This document shows, in pieces, positions 19,393 through 27,749 of a stretch of 64,000 bases of DNA. The DNA is from Verrucomicrobiaceae bacterium (lineage in GTDB: Bacteria; Verrucomicrobiota; Verrucomicrobiia; Verrucomicrobiales; Akkermansiaceae), in contig JAIXOR010000004.1 in the NCBI GenBank assembly GCA_027486655.1, positions 1-64,000 of the forward strand, in the 5' to 3' direction. How positions within the stretch are numbered: position 1 is the first letter of the stretch; every line of letters starts with the position of its first letter. The notes under the pieces are model-generated. The model did no database searches, was not told the DNA's origin, and worked only from the letters and a program-made list of their open reading frames with translations. The translations under genes and the position numbers were made by a program.

Positions 19393-20568
19393 TCATCGCA
19401 CCGAAGCACAAAACGACTCCGCTTCCCGCCGGGCCCACAGGTCGGCATCGATGACCGAGTCGAGGCTCGCCGAAGGAAGAACGACATGGCGGTCCATCAC
19501 CGAGGAAACGCATCGCCAGATCCCCGGAAAGGGGAGGGAGCCGCCGCGGAAGGCATCCACCGCGACTTCATTGGCCGCATTGAACACAGCAGGCAGGGTC
19601 CCCCCCGTCAGTCCGGCCCGCCGGGCGAGGCCGAGGGCCGGAAAATCGTCCTCACGCGGACGTTCGAACTCGAGCTTCGCCAAACCGGGGAAATCCAGCG
19701 GTTTCAACCCGCCGCGCAAACGCTCCGGCCAGGTCAGCGCATACTGGATCGGAAAACACATGTCCGTCCGGCTCAGTTGCGCGAGCACGGATCCATCGAT
19801 GAATTCGACCATCGAATGGATGATGCTCTGCGGGTGGACCACCACATCGATGCGGTCCATGCCGATATCGAACAACCAGCGGGCCTCGATCATCTCCAGG
19901 CCTTTGTTGAAGAGGGTGGCGGAGTCGATGGTGATCTTAGGGCCCATGTCCCAGGTGGGGTGCCTGAGCGCCTGCTCGGGCGTGACGAGTTCGAGGTCCT
20001 CCCGGGGCATCTTGCGAAACGGTCCGCCCGATGCCGTGAGCACCAGCCGTGAAACCTCGGCAGGGCCGCCCCGATGGCCGTCGAGGCACTGGAAGATCGC
20101 GTTGTGCTCGCTGTCCACAGGAAGCAGACGGACGCCTCGGGCGGCGGCTGCGGCGGTGATCACTTCGCCCGCCATGACCAGGATTTCCTTGGAGGCGATG
20201 GCCAGATCCTTGCCCGCCTCGATGGCGGCCAGCGCGGGATGCAGGCCGGCCGTGCCGACGATGGCCACCAGCACGATGTCCGCACCGGCGAGCGTGGCGA
20301 CTTCGAGCAGCCCCTCCGGACCCACGTGCACATGGACACCTTCCGGCAGCAGGGACCGCAGCTCCGCTTCCTTCGACGGATCATGAATGGCCACGTGGCG
20401 TGCTCCGGTTTCCCTGGCCTGTGCCGCGAGTTTGCGGACGTTGGTCGCGGCGGCCAGTGCCACCACCTCGATCCGTTCCGGAAGATCCTCCGCCACCTTG
20501 AGGGTGGAAGTTCCGATCGATCCGGTGGAACCTAACAAAACGACGCGGCGTTTCCCGGGGGCGTTCAT
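19393..20568 (-). CDS. dxr: 1-deoxy-D-xylulose 5-phosphate reductoisomerase
   Basis: The enzyme converts 1-deoxy-D-xylulose 5-phosphate to 2-C-methyl-D-erythritol 4-phosphate with NADPH and a divalent metal, the committed step of the MEP isoprenoid pathway, in the cytosol. It has 391 residues, normal for the family. The NADPH loop 'LLGSTGSIGTSTL' is at the N-terminus. The family signatures 'ASKEILVMAGE', 'LPVDSEHNAIFQCL' (metal and substrate acidic residue) and 'LTASGGPFR' follow, then 'HPTWDMGPKITIDSATLFNK'. The start at 20568 overlaps the cdsA stop in an ATGA arrangement, so the two genes are translationally coupled, as often seen around cdsA and dxr. The usual rseP neighbour is not next to it. 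Confidence 0.97.
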   Translation of the reverse strand: MNAPGKRRVVLLGSTGSIGTSTLKVAEDLPERIEVVALAAATNVRKLAAQARETGARHVAIHDPSKEAELRSLLPEGVHVHVGPEGLLEVATLAGADIVLVAIVGTAGLHPALAAIEAGKDLAIASKEILVMAGEVITAAAAARGVRLLPVDSEHNAIFQCLDGHRGGPAEVSRLVLTASGGPFRKMPREDLELVTPEQALRHPTWDMGPKITIDSATLFNKGLEMIEARWLFDIGMDRIDVVVHPQSIIHSMVEFIDGSVLAQLSRTDMCFPIQYALTWPERLRGGLKPLDFPGLAKLEFERPREDDFPALGLARRAGLTGGTLPAVFNAANEVAVDAFRGGSLPFPGIWRCVSSVMDRHVVLPSASLDSVIDADLWARREAESFCASVR

Positions 20569-21485
20569 GCGAGCGTGGGCAGGATCCATTTCAGATAGAA
20601 AAACGCGGCCGGGGCGGTGAAGCAGACGCTGTCTATCAGGTCGAGGGATCCACCGATGCCCGGCAGCATCCGGCCCGAGTCCTTGGCATCGAGGGCGCGT
20701 TTCACCACGCTTTCCGCGAGGTCGCCCACCACCGCCAGCAGGGCGAGGATGAGTGCCAGGGCGATCACGTGGCCGATGCCGCCGAAGATGGCCAGCGGGC
20801 CGGGGAAAAGGGCGTGGAGGCCGCAGGCGGCGAGTTGCGAGAAGAGCAGGGCACCCGCGAATCCCTCCCAGGTCTTGCCGGGGCTGATGTGCGGGATCAT
20901 CTTGTGGCGGCCGATCAGCGATCCGGTGATGTAGGCGCCCATGTCGGTGAACTTGGTCACCGCGAGCACCCACAGCAGGAGGTAGGCCCCCTGGTCGGAA
21001 ACCCTGCCGGGAACGCCTGCGGGGCCCGCATCCATGAAGATGACTCTTGTTAGAAAATTGAACATCCACGGGATGTAGAGAAAGCCCAGCACGGTGAGCG
21101 CCACCGCCCCGAGTGTGGACGGGCCGCGGACAGGCCGTGCGAGCTGAAGTGTGAAGGCCCCGGCGGTGGCGAGCAGGATGGCCGCAGGATCCAGCCATTC
21201 CGGTGCCTGCCCGCCGCGGTGCAGGGCCACGTGGAGGATCCCGCAGTAGCCGAGGGCGAGGCCCATGCCGAGGCGGGGGAAGCAATCCACCCCTGCGGCA
21301 CGCAGCATGCGGAAGTATTCCACGGTCGCGATGATCGCCAGAACGCCGATGAGTGCCAGGTAAGCCCAGCTCCACCGGCTGAGGAAGATCGCCGTCACGA
21401 GCGCCCAGAGGAAAAGCGTGCTTGCCGAGCGTCTCATGAAGACGACCGATTTGGAAGCTGCCGGAGGCGTCGGGTTTCCTGCCAT
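20565..21485 (-). CDS. cdsA: Phosphatidate cytidylyltransferase
   Basis: The enzyme makes CDP-diacylglycerol from phosphatidic acid and CTP at the inner membrane. The protein has 306 residues and about eight hydrophobic segments. The C-terminal region carries the CTP-transferase signature 'GDLAESVVKRALDAKDSGRM' followed by 'LPGIGGSLDLIDS'. The canonical HGG-x-DR-x-D block reads IGG-x-DL-x-D here. 'SPGKTWEGFAGAL' is another conserved piece. I chose ATG 21485; ATG 21497 and the internal Met in 'FMRRSAST' are alternatives. It overlaps dxr by 4 bp. The gene upstream is the divergent EF-hand protein. Confidence 0.93.
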   Translation of the reverse strand: MAGNPTPPAASKSVVFMRRSASTLFLWALVTAIFLSRWSWAYLALIGVLAIIATVEYFRMLRAAGVDCFPRLGMGLALGYCGILHVALHRGGQAPEWLDPAAILLATAGAFTLQLARPVRGPSTLGAVALTVLGFLYIPWMFNFLTRVIFMDAGPAGVPGRVSDQGAYLLLWVLAVTKFTDMGAYITGSLIGRHKMIPHISPGKTWEGFAGALLFSQLAACGLHALFPGPLAIFGGIGHVIALALILALLAVVGDLAESVVKRALDAKDSGRMLPGIGGSLDLIDSVCFTAPAAFFYLKWILPTLA

Positions 21486-21621
21486 GTGCGGCCGCATCCA
21501 AGACGGGCCGTGCGGGTGTGGCAACTCAATCCATGCATTCTTCCGCAACCTTTTTGAAGCGCCGGGGTTTTTCACTCCAACGGGACCGGAAGGCATCCCG
21601 ATTTGAAAACCAAACGAAATC

Positions 21622-22110
21622 ATGAAAGTGAAACCACTGATCACCATCGGCATGCTGCTCGGCAGCTGCCTCTTCGCTGCCGCCCAGGACGGACCTCCCC
21701 AGGACGGTCCCAAAGGCAAGGATCGCCCGAAGCGTCCCCACGGCCCGCCGCCTGCGGAAGTTCTCAAGGAGTTCGACAAGGACGGCGACGGAAAGCTCAA
21801 CGAGGAAGAGCGCAAGGCCCTTCAAGAGGCCCGCAAGGGCAAGATGGAAGAGGCCCGCAAGGCGGCGCTTCAGAAATACGACGCCGACGGCGACGGCAAG
21901 CTGAGCCCGGACGAGCGCAAGAAGGCAACCGAAGAGCGCAAGGCCGAGATGCTGAAGAAATACGACAAGGACGGCGACGGCAAACTCAGCAAGGAAGAGC
22001 GCGACGCCATGCCCAAGCCTCCCCACGGCCCCGGCGGTCCTGGCGGTCGCAAGGGCAAGGGTGGCCCGGATGGCGAGGGACCGAAGGGTCCGCCTCCTGC
22101 CGGTGAATGA
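21622..22110 (+). CDS. Small secreted EF-hand calcium-binding protein
   Basis: The protein has 162 residues and a signal peptide (MKVKPLITIGMLLGSCLFAA). The mature part is highly charged and Pro/Gly rich at both ends. It contains three canonical EF-hand loops, 'DKDGDGKLNEEE', 'DADGDGKLSPDE' and 'DKDGDGKLSKEE', separated by Lys/Glu/Ala helices. Calcium binding in the periplasm or outside the cell is a safe inference; the partner is unknown. It is divergent from cdsA and convergent with the GH20 gene, so it is probably transcribed alone. Similar three-loop proteins are common in Planctomycetes and Verrucomicrobiota. Confidence 0.87.
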   Translation: MKVKPLITIGMLLGSCLFAAAQDGPPQDGPKGKDRPKRPHGPPPAEVLKEFDKDGDGKLNEEERKALQEARKGKMEEARKAALQKYDADGDGKLSPDERKKATEERKAEMLKKYDKDGDGKLSKEERDAMPKPPHGPGGPGGRKGKGGPDGEGPKGPPPAGE

Positions 22111-22191
22111 TGCCAGCCGGCTTCAACGCCGGTTCTTTCCTCCGCGGTCCGGGTTTCTCCGGGCCTCGGATTTTTGTTAGAGTGTGTCGGT

Positions 22192-24192
22192 TCAGGGCCG
22201 TGTGCCGAGGCGGATCTCACCATGGCTGTCGTCTCCTCCGGATCCTTTCGCCGTCACCTTCAGTTCAACGCGTTCCGGCTTCGATCCCGCGGGCAGTTTG
22301 AGCTGATAGTCCGCCTGGCGCGGATGGGTTCCGGTGAATCCATCGTGGCGGTCCTCGGCCACCGCCTTGCCGTCGGCCAGAAGCTCCACCGCAGTCACGT
22401 CGAGGCCGTGAGCCCCTTCCTGATAGGCGAAATGAAGCGTCAGGGTCTCGCCGGCCAGCAGCTTGGCGCGCGTCTCGGCAGGGAGGGCCACCACCCACGG
22501 GCGTGAAGCGGTTAGAAATGCGGGTGTCCATTTCAGGGACGCCGGAGGCGCGCTGCGCCGGTGGTTGAGCCCCATCGCGGTGAGCCGTGCACCGTGGGCG
22601 GCGAGGCGGTTCATGAATTCCTCGGTGTCGGCCCTGCGTTCAGGGGCGGTCCAGGTAAGCTCGGCAAGCGCGCAGGTTCTGGGGAATGCCTGGTATTCGA
22701 CGTCGTCGGTGCGCGGCATCAGTTCGGTCCACAGCTGGCATTGCGCGCCGAGGATGTTTCCGCGTCCTTCGGGCGTCAGGGAATCGGGAAACAGGTTGAA
22801 TCGGTGGATTTGCTCGGCGGTGAACGGGCCCTGATAGAGGGCGCCGGGTTCTCCCGGATCCTTCGACTGATAGGAATCCAGGTAGAACGGGGAGACCGCC
22901 GTGTGCACCACCCCGTATCCGGCGTTGGCGGCCTTCACTCCATTGGCCGCGCTCAGCCAGGGCATGATGACCGAGCCTTTGGCAAGGTGCCGGATGTTTT
23001 CGCCGTGCATGATCTCCTCCCAGCCGACGGCCTTGCGGCCTTTGCGGGCGACATGGGCCGCCATCTCGTTGAACATCCATGCCTGCAGGCGGTCTTCCGA
23101 GGCGTTCGGGTGCTGTGGATCGTTCACCCGCAGGCCGAGCTCGTCGATGCGCTTCTGGGTGTACGGATCGTTTTTCCACTGGACCTTCGGCGCCTCATCG
23201 CCTCCGAAGTGGATCCAGGGTCCCGGAAACAATTCCATCGTTTCATCGAGCACGTCTTTGAGGAAGTTCATCGCCTTCGGGTGCACTCCGATGAGGTCGG
23301 TGGTGATGTTGGAGACCGCTGTGGGCGGTTTTCCAGTGGTCCCGATTTCCGGATAGGCCATCAGCGCGGCCATCGCATGCCCGGGGAACTCGATTTCGGG
23401 AACAATGGTGATGTGGCGCTTCGCCGCATGGGCCACGATCTCGCGGACATCGTCCTGCGTGTAGTGGCCGCCTCCGTGGAGGTGGCCGTAGCGGTATTTC
23501 GCCCGGAAACTCGGATTGGTGGGGATCTCCTCCGGATAGTAGGCAGGGGCATCCTTGGAGACTTCGGTGAGTTTCGGGTATTTCCGGATTTCCAATCGCC
23601 AGCCCTCGCTGTCCACCAGGTGCCAGTGAAGCCGGTTGAGCTTGTGGGCCGCCATGGCATCAAGAAACTTCAGGATGAATGCCTTGGGTTGGAAATGCCG
23701 CGAGCTGTCAAGGTGCATGCCCCGCCACGCGCAGGTCGGGTTGTCTTCCACGAGCAGTGCCGGGGCCGACCAGTCTTCCTTTGGCGCCGCGACGCTGCCG
23801 AAGGCCGCGGCCGGCAGGGATTGCAGGAATGTCTGGATGCCGTAAAACACGCCCGCTGCCGATCCGCCCCGCACGGTCGCGCCGGATGGGCCGCTGCTCA
23901 GCGCATAGGCCTCCGCGCCGAGCGCCGGGACGATCTCCAAACGGATCTCCGCTCCGTCGCCCGCGCTTCCCGGTGCCTGGCCGGTGGACCGCAGCAGCCT
24001 TTCGGTCAAGAAAGAGGCCTCGTTTTCCAGGCCTTTCCCGGCCACGACCCGGGTTCCCGGTTTGAGGACGAACCGCCCCTCCTTCAACTCCGCACGGGCA
24101 GGGAGGGGGATCAAAGCGGGCATTTCCGCACGGACTACTCCGCAGAGCGAAAACGAGGCGAAAACAGCAGACGGGATCAATCGGAAGCGCAT
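22192..24192 (-). CDS. Secreted beta-N-acetylhexosaminidase, GH20
   Basis: The enzyme hydrolyses terminal beta-linked GlcNAc or GalNAc from glycans, chitin fragments or peptidoglycan fragments by substrate-assisted catalysis. The protein has 666 residues and a signal peptide (MRFRLIPSAVFASFSLCGVV). The N-terminal GH20b alpha/beta domain spans about 25-150. The GH20 barrel begins at 'CAWRGMHLDSSRHF', includes 'LHWHLVDSEGWRLEI' and 'VPEIEFPGHAMAAL', and has the catalytic Asp332-Glu333 pair in 'IHFGGDEAPKVQW'. The last 100 residues form a beta-sandwich, probably a CBM or Fn3-like domain. It is transcribed divergently from parC. Secretion suggests a nutritional role. Confidence 0.95.
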   Translation of the reverse strand: MRFRLIPSAVFASFSLCGVVRAEMPALIPLPARAELKEGRFVLKPGTRVVAGKGLENEASFLTERLLRSTGQAPGSAGDGAEIRLEIVPALGAEAYALSSGPSGATVRGGSAAGVFYGIQTFLQSLPAAAFGSVAAPKEDWSAPALLVEDNPTCAWRGMHLDSSRHFQPKAFILKFLDAMAAHKLNRLHWHLVDSEGWRLEIRKYPKLTEVSKDAPAYYPEEIPTNPSFRAKYRYGHLHGGGHYTQDDVREIVAHAAKRHITIVPEIEFPGHAMAALMAYPEIGTTGKPPTAVSNITTDLIGVHPKAMNFLKDVLDETMELFPGPWIHFGGDEAPKVQWKNDPYTQKRIDELGLRVNDPQHPNASEDRLQAWMFNEMAAHVARKGRKAVGWEEIMHGENIRHLAKGSVIMPWLSAANGVKAANAGYGVVHTAVSPFYLDSYQSKDPGEPGALYQGPFTAEQIHRFNLFPDSLTPEGRGNILGAQCQLWTELMPRTDDVEYQAFPRTCALAELTWTAPERRADTEEFMNRLAAHGARLTAMGLNHRRSAPPASLKWTPAFLTASRPWVVALPAETRAKLLAGETLTLHFAYQEGAHGLDVTAVELLADGKAVAEDRHDGFTGTHPRQADYQLKLPAGSKPERVELKVTAKGSGGDDSHGEIRLGTRP

Positions 24193-24368
24193 GGGATCAG
24201 GGACGTGGTTTACAAAAAAAGGCGACCCCTGAGTGCCTGCTCGGCCCGTTCAATCCAAGCACGGATTTCAGGAAATCGGCCGGATCCGGGAGGTCCCCGC
24301 GCTGGTTCAAACGACCTTCACCCCGGGCTTGCGCCGGTGCCGCCCGCGCTCTAAGCAATCCGCCCACG

Positions 24369-26351
24369 ATGACGCACGACCCCGACCAACATGCCTCGCT
24401 CGGCGCGATGTATTCGGATTATTTCCTCGATTACGCCTCCTACGTGATCCTCGAACGGGCCGTCCCCCACCTTTACGACGGCTTGAAACCCGTCCAGCGC
24501 CGCATCCTCCACGCGATGGATGAGATCGACGACGGCCGCTACAACAAGGTGGCCGGGATCGTCGGAAACACGATGAACTACCACCCGCACGGCGACATGT
24601 CGATCGGTGCGGCCATCGTCGGGCTCGGCCAGAAGGACCTGCTCATCGATACCCAGGGGAACTGGGGGAACACACTCACCGGCGACGGCGCGGCCGCCCC
24701 GCGATACATCGAGGCCCGCCTCACCAAGTTCGCCAACGAGGTGGTCTTCAACCCGAAAACCACCAAATGGCTGCCCAGCTACGACGGCCGCCGCAAGGAA
24801 CCGGACACGCTGCCGGTCAAGTTCCCGCTGCTGCTGGCACAGGGCGTCGAGGGCATCGCCGTCGGACTCGCCTGCAAGGTGCTGCCCCACAACTTCAACG
24901 AGCTGATCGAAGCCTCCGTCGCCGTTCTGAGAAACGAACCCTTCACGCTGCTCCCGGATTTCCCCACCGGCGGCATCATGGATGCCAGCGAATACCGCGA
25001 CGGCCTGCGTGGCGGCAAGGTCCGCGTCCGCGCCCGCATCTCCACGGAGAAAAAGGGCATGCTGCGCATCACCGAGATCCCCTTTGGCACCACCACCGGC
25101 GCACTCATGGACTCGATCGTCGCCGCGGCGGACAAGGGCAAGATCAAGATCCAGAAAATCGAGGATAACACCGCGGCCACCGCGGACATCCTCGTCCACC
25201 TGCCCGCCGGGGCCGACCCGGAGACCACCCGCGACGCGCTCTTCGCCTTCTCGGATTGCGAGCTCACCATCTCGCCCAACGCCTGCGTCATCGTCGATGG
25301 CAAGCCCCAGTTCATGGGCGTCTCGGACATCCTCAAACGCGTCACTCACCAGACACGCGAACTGCTCAAGCTGGAGCTCGAGATCAAACTCGGCGAACTC
25401 GCCGAAAAATGGCACTTCAGCTCGCTGGAGAAAATCTTCATCGAAAACCGCATCTACCGCGACATCGAGGAATGCACCACCTGGGAAGCCGTGCTGAAGG
25501 CCATCGACGATGGATTGAAGCCCTTCAAGAAACTCCTCAAGCGCGAGGTCACCGAGGACGACCTCGTCCGCCTCACCGAGATCAAGATCAAGCGCATTTC
25601 CAAGTTCGACTCGTTCAAGGCCGACGAGGAGATCAAGTCGCTGGAGAAAGCCATCGACGAGACCGAGAAAAACCTCCGCAATCTCACGAAATTCACCATC
25701 AAGTGGTTCGAGGAACTCGGCAAGAAATACGGCAAGGGACGCGAGCGCAGAACCGAAATCGCCTCCTTCGACCGCGTGGACCGCACCCAGGTGATCGCCG
25801 CCACCGAGACGCTCTACCTCGATGCCAAGAACGGCTTCGCCGGATACGGGCTCAAGAAGGATGGTGAGCCGATCGACAAGTGCTCCACCCTCGATGATAT
25901 CATTTCCTTCACCCAGGATGGGAAAATGCGGGTGGTGAAAGTGGCGGAAAAGGTCTTCGTCGGCCAGAAACCGCTGCGGGTCGCCCTGTTCCGCAAGGAT
26001 GAGGACCTCATCTATTCGATGATCTATCGGGACGGTCGCGATGGAGCCATCCTCGCCAAGCGTTTCACCGTCGGCGGCGTCACCCGCGACAAGGAATACG
26101 ATCTCACCAAGGGCACCCCCGGCAGCCGCGTGCTCTACTTCGCCGTGCACAAGACCAACGAGGAATCGAGCGCCCAAATGCTGCTCGTCCACCTCAAGTC
26201 CGGCCTGCGCATGCGCAACCTCATCCGCCCGCTCCACTTCGCCGAGTTCGGCATCAAGAGCCGTTCCTCCGGCGGCAATCTCGTCACCAAACACGGCATC
26301 GAGAAAATCGTCCGCGCCCCGAAGGACTACGATCCCACACTCGGGGCGTGA
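24369..26351 (+). CDS. parC: DNA topoisomerase IV subunit A (short GyrA/ParC type)
   Basis: This is the DNA-cleaving subunit of a type IIA topoisomerase and acts with a ParE/GyrB ATPase to decatenate or relax DNA. The protein has 660 residues. 'YASYVILERAVPHLYDGLKP' and 'KVAGIVGNTMNYHPHGDMSI' form the winged-helix region. The catalytic tyrosine is Tyr113 in 'GAAAPRYIEARL'. A coiled segment with 'KSLEKAIDETEKN' follows. The C-terminus contains only a reduced set of beta-pinwheel blades ('GRDGAILAKRFTVGGVTRDK'), shorter than E. coli ParC (752 aa) or GyrA. This short form is typical of the Bacteroidota type. The parE partner is not adjacent on the left; downstream is the cassette array. Confidence 0.9.
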   Translation: MTHDPDQHASLGAMYSDYFLDYASYVILERAVPHLYDGLKPVQRRILHAMDEIDDGRYNKVAGIVGNTMNYHPHGDMSIGAAIVGLGQKDLLIDTQGNWGNTLTGDGAAAPRYIEARLTKFANEVVFNPKTTKWLPSYDGRRKEPDTLPVKFPLLLAQGVEGIAVGLACKVLPHNFNELIEASVAVLRNEPFTLLPDFPTGGIMDASEYRDGLRGGKVRVRARISTEKKGMLRITEIPFGTTTGALMDSIVAAADKGKIKIQKIEDNTAATADILVHLPAGADPETTRDALFAFSDCELTISPNACVIVDGKPQFMGVSDILKRVTHQTRELLKLELEIKLGELAEKWHFSSLEKIFIENRIYRDIEECTTWEAVLKAIDDGLKPFKKLLKREVTEDDLVRLTEIKIKRISKFDSFKADEEIKSLEKAIDETEKNLRNLTKFTIKWFEELGKKYGKGRERRTEIASFDRVDRTQVIAATETLYLDAKNGFAGYGLKKDGEPIDKCSTLDDIISFTQDGKMRVVKVAEKVFVGQKPLRVALFRKDEDLIYSMIYRDGRDGAILAKRFTVGGVTRDKEYDLTKGTPGSRVLYFAVHKTNEESSAQMLLVHLKSGLRMRNLIRPLHFAEFGIKSRSSGGNLVTKHGIEKIVRAPKDYDPTLGA

Positions 26352-26540
26352 CCGCCCGAGTCCGCCTGGGTCAGGCAGCGCGCGGGTTTGGATGACCACC
26401 CGATGAAGTAGGTGAAGCCGGTTCGATCACTGAAGCAAACGCGATGATGGCCAATTTCTTCATTTCTCTGCCTGACGATTGAGGGCTCCTACGGGAGTGA
26501 TTCAAAAGAAATTGTCATGGGATTGAGCGGCCTATGGCCC

Positions 26541-26665
26541 GAATGGAACGGGATTAAGCAGCGTTTCACGAACGCGGTGTGCTCAGTGGAGCGCTGACTT
26601 TAGTCGGCGAGTCTTGGGCAGACGGGACCTAGCTTGCCGGCTGAAGCCAGCGCTCCGTTCCATTC
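26541..26665. repeat. REP-like palindromic element inside the cassette array
   Basis: The element is bounded by 11-bp inverted ends, gaatggaacgg at 26541-26551 and ccgttccattc at 26655-26665. Inside is a 21-nt arm, ggagcgctgactttagtcgg plus one base (26588-26608), that pairs with 26636-26656 with only a few mismatches. The size and structure fit a REP/MITE-like mobile palindrome. It supplies the 3' half of the small open frame starting at 26786. Confidence 0.7.
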
Positions 26666-26786
26666 CGCCGCAGATCCATGTTCCGTTGGGATTCTTCTTG
26701 GCTTCCGAATAGTTGGCGAAACACACCGGCGAATTCAAAATCAGGGTCACCAGCGCGACTGTTGCGATCCGGTGTCTTCTTTTCAT
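26583..26786 (-). pseudogene. Cassette gene fragment: small secreted protein, 3' end replaced by a REP-like element
   Basis: This is a 67-codon frame. It opens with a convincing signal peptide (MKRRHRIATVALVTLILNSP, then VCFA), and its ATG at 26786 lies one nucleotide past the R' box of the attC site to its right, as expected for an integron cassette gene. From about residue 41 ('GMERSAGFSRQARSRLPKTR') the reading frame enters the palindromic element, so the native C-terminus has been lost. No attC could be found beyond the element. It may still make a short exported peptide, but I read it as a broken cassette gene. Its function cannot be assigned. Confidence 0.5.
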
Positions 26787-26787
26787 T

Positions 26788-26881
26788 GCAGAACGTTAAA
26801 TGCGGTGGCACGGCGGCGCAAGAATCATAAAGCGAAGCAAACGAGGGGCGTCAGATGCCATTGCCATCCACGAGGTTCTTG
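26788..26881 (-). repeat. attC site G
   Basis: Read on the minus strand, R'' is CAAGAAC (26875-26881) and R' is GTTCTGC (26788-26794). L'' contains GTGGATGGCAATGGC, which pairs with the L' stretch GCCGTGCCACCGC. The centre carries the CCTCGTTTGCTTCGCTTT block shared with sites A and C. R'' and half of the site lie inside the 3' end of the membrane-protein gene. Confidence 0.78.
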
Positions 26882-27306
26882 GCCGTTTTGGATTTAGGGA
26901 GAAAGAGGTCGTATCTGGTCATCATCGCTCCGAAGAATCCGACGGCAAAGGCGATGAGAGAAGTAAACGTCCAGCTCTTGTCATCAACTGGCAGCAGTTG
27001 AGTCGCGAGCCTCATCAACCCGAAACCCGAGACTCCCGCCACCAGCGAGTGCAGGATCAACGGCCACCTGCTGCAATTCCGGAGAAACATGAAGTAGTAG
27101 GGAGTAGCGACCAAAACCCACGCGGCGCCGACACAAATGAGTGTGAAGTAGGCAACCAACAAACCGGAGCGGATCGCGTCTCCGATTGGATCAGCACTGT
27201 GAAAATTCTCCACAGGTTCCTGAAATCGAACCGCGACGAAAAGGCCTAAGATGGATGCGATCCAAGCCAATGCGAAAGAAAGAAGAAGCCGTTTGATGTG
27301 AATCAT
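26851..27306 (-). CDS. Cassette gene: four-helix membrane protein, unknown function
   Basis: The protein has 151 residues. The start is ATG 27306 (MIHIKRLLLSFALAWIASIL); a TTG further upstream lies within the attC and is less likely. Four hydrophobic segments are visible: 'LLLSFALAWIASILGLFVAV', 'GLLVAYFTLICVGAAWVLVA', 'PLILHSLVAGVSGFGLM' and 'FTSLIAFAVGFFGAMM'. No recognisable family motif was found. The start codon is six nucleotides past the R' box of attC F, and the last codons and the stop are embedded in attC G. This is an orphan cassette-encoded inner-membrane protein; no function can be proposed. Confidence 0.72.
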   Translation of the reverse strand: MIHIKRLLLSFALAWIASILGLFVAVRFQEPVENFHSADPIGDAIRSGLLVAYFTLICVGAAWVLVATPYYFMFLRNCSRWPLILHSLVAGVSGFGLMRLATQLLPVDDKSWTFTSLIAFAVGFFGAMMTRYDLFLPKSKTAKNLVDGNGI

Positions 27307-27312
27307 ATTCCA

Positions 27313-27372
27313 GCCGAACGTCAAAAATGAGCCGTGACATGGATGGTCGTTGCCCCGACTGCCTTGTTGGGC
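27313..27372 (-). repeat. attC site F
   Basis: This is the shortest site in the array, 60 bp. On the minus strand R'' is GCCCAAC (27366-27372), a perfect RYYYAAC, and R' is GTTCGGC (27313-27319). The L'' half, AAGGCAGTCGGGGCAACGAC, closely follows the corresponding part of site A. The L' half pairs less well than in other sites. Confidence 0.72.
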
Positions 27373-27381
27373 GACATGGCC

Positions 27382-27600
27382 TTAATCGATGGCATAAGAT
27401 TCAAGAAAACCACATCGAATGCAACGGAATGATTGGATGAAATATTGCTCCTTGTCCCGAATCCTGGCCGATCCCAAGATGGTCTTTTCAGGCTTGCCAG
27501 CAACCCACCGCGAAACCAACCGACCTCCATGAGTCATATCAAGGACAAATCCTTCCTCCATCTCGCTAGAACATTTCTGACAGGTCTTGGGTGTGGTCAT
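27382..27600 (-). CDS. Cassette gene: zinc-ribbon-like protein (DUF6487 type)
   Basis: The protein has 72 residues. Two CxxC pairs, 'CQKC' near the N-terminus and 'CIRC' near the C-terminus, frame a small beta-rich core with 'SEMEEGFVLDMTHGGRLVSR' and 'GFLESYAID'. This arrangement matches the small DUF6487-like family, which often starts C-P-K-C and ends CGYLESYA. Zinc binding is likely; a biochemical role is not known. It is flanked by attC E upstream and attC F immediately downstream, so it is a single-gene cassette. Family recognition is from memory of the pattern. Confidence 0.75.
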   Translation of the reverse strand: MTTPKTCQKCSSEMEEGFVLDMTHGGRLVSRWVAGKPEKTILGSARIRDKEQYFIQSFRCIRCGFLESYAID

Positions 27601-27627
27601 GAATTTGAAGATTCGCTGCTGCTTAAG

Positions 27628-27745
27628 GTGGAACTCCTCTCACACCTGCCCGAGGGCGAGGCTCCGACTGTGGGCTGAGGGCTGAATGGTCATGGCGATT
27701 TGAACACGGGGCGGGGCAGGTGTTGAGAGCGATGCCCTGTAAGCC
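27628..27745 (-). repeat. attC site E
   Basis: Minus strand: R'' is GGCTTAC (27739-27745) and R' is GTTCCAC (27628-27634). The inner arms are a near-perfect palindrome: CTCTCAACACCTGCCC pairs with GGGCAGGTGTGAGAG, with one extra A on the L'' side, the asymmetric unpaired base expected of attC. The central spacer is long. Confidence 0.75.
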
Positions 27746-27749
27746 TTCT

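Noticed and set aside
18329..20386. Plus-strand 685-codon frame across dxr and the thioredoxin-like gene
   Set aside because: It spans two real minus-strand genes and their intergenic gap; low-complexity Arg/Ser/Gly sequence.
24351..26399. Minus-strand 682-codon frame opposite parC
   Set aside because: The plus strand encodes a complete topoisomerase with catalytic tyrosine; the antisense frame has no recognisable features.
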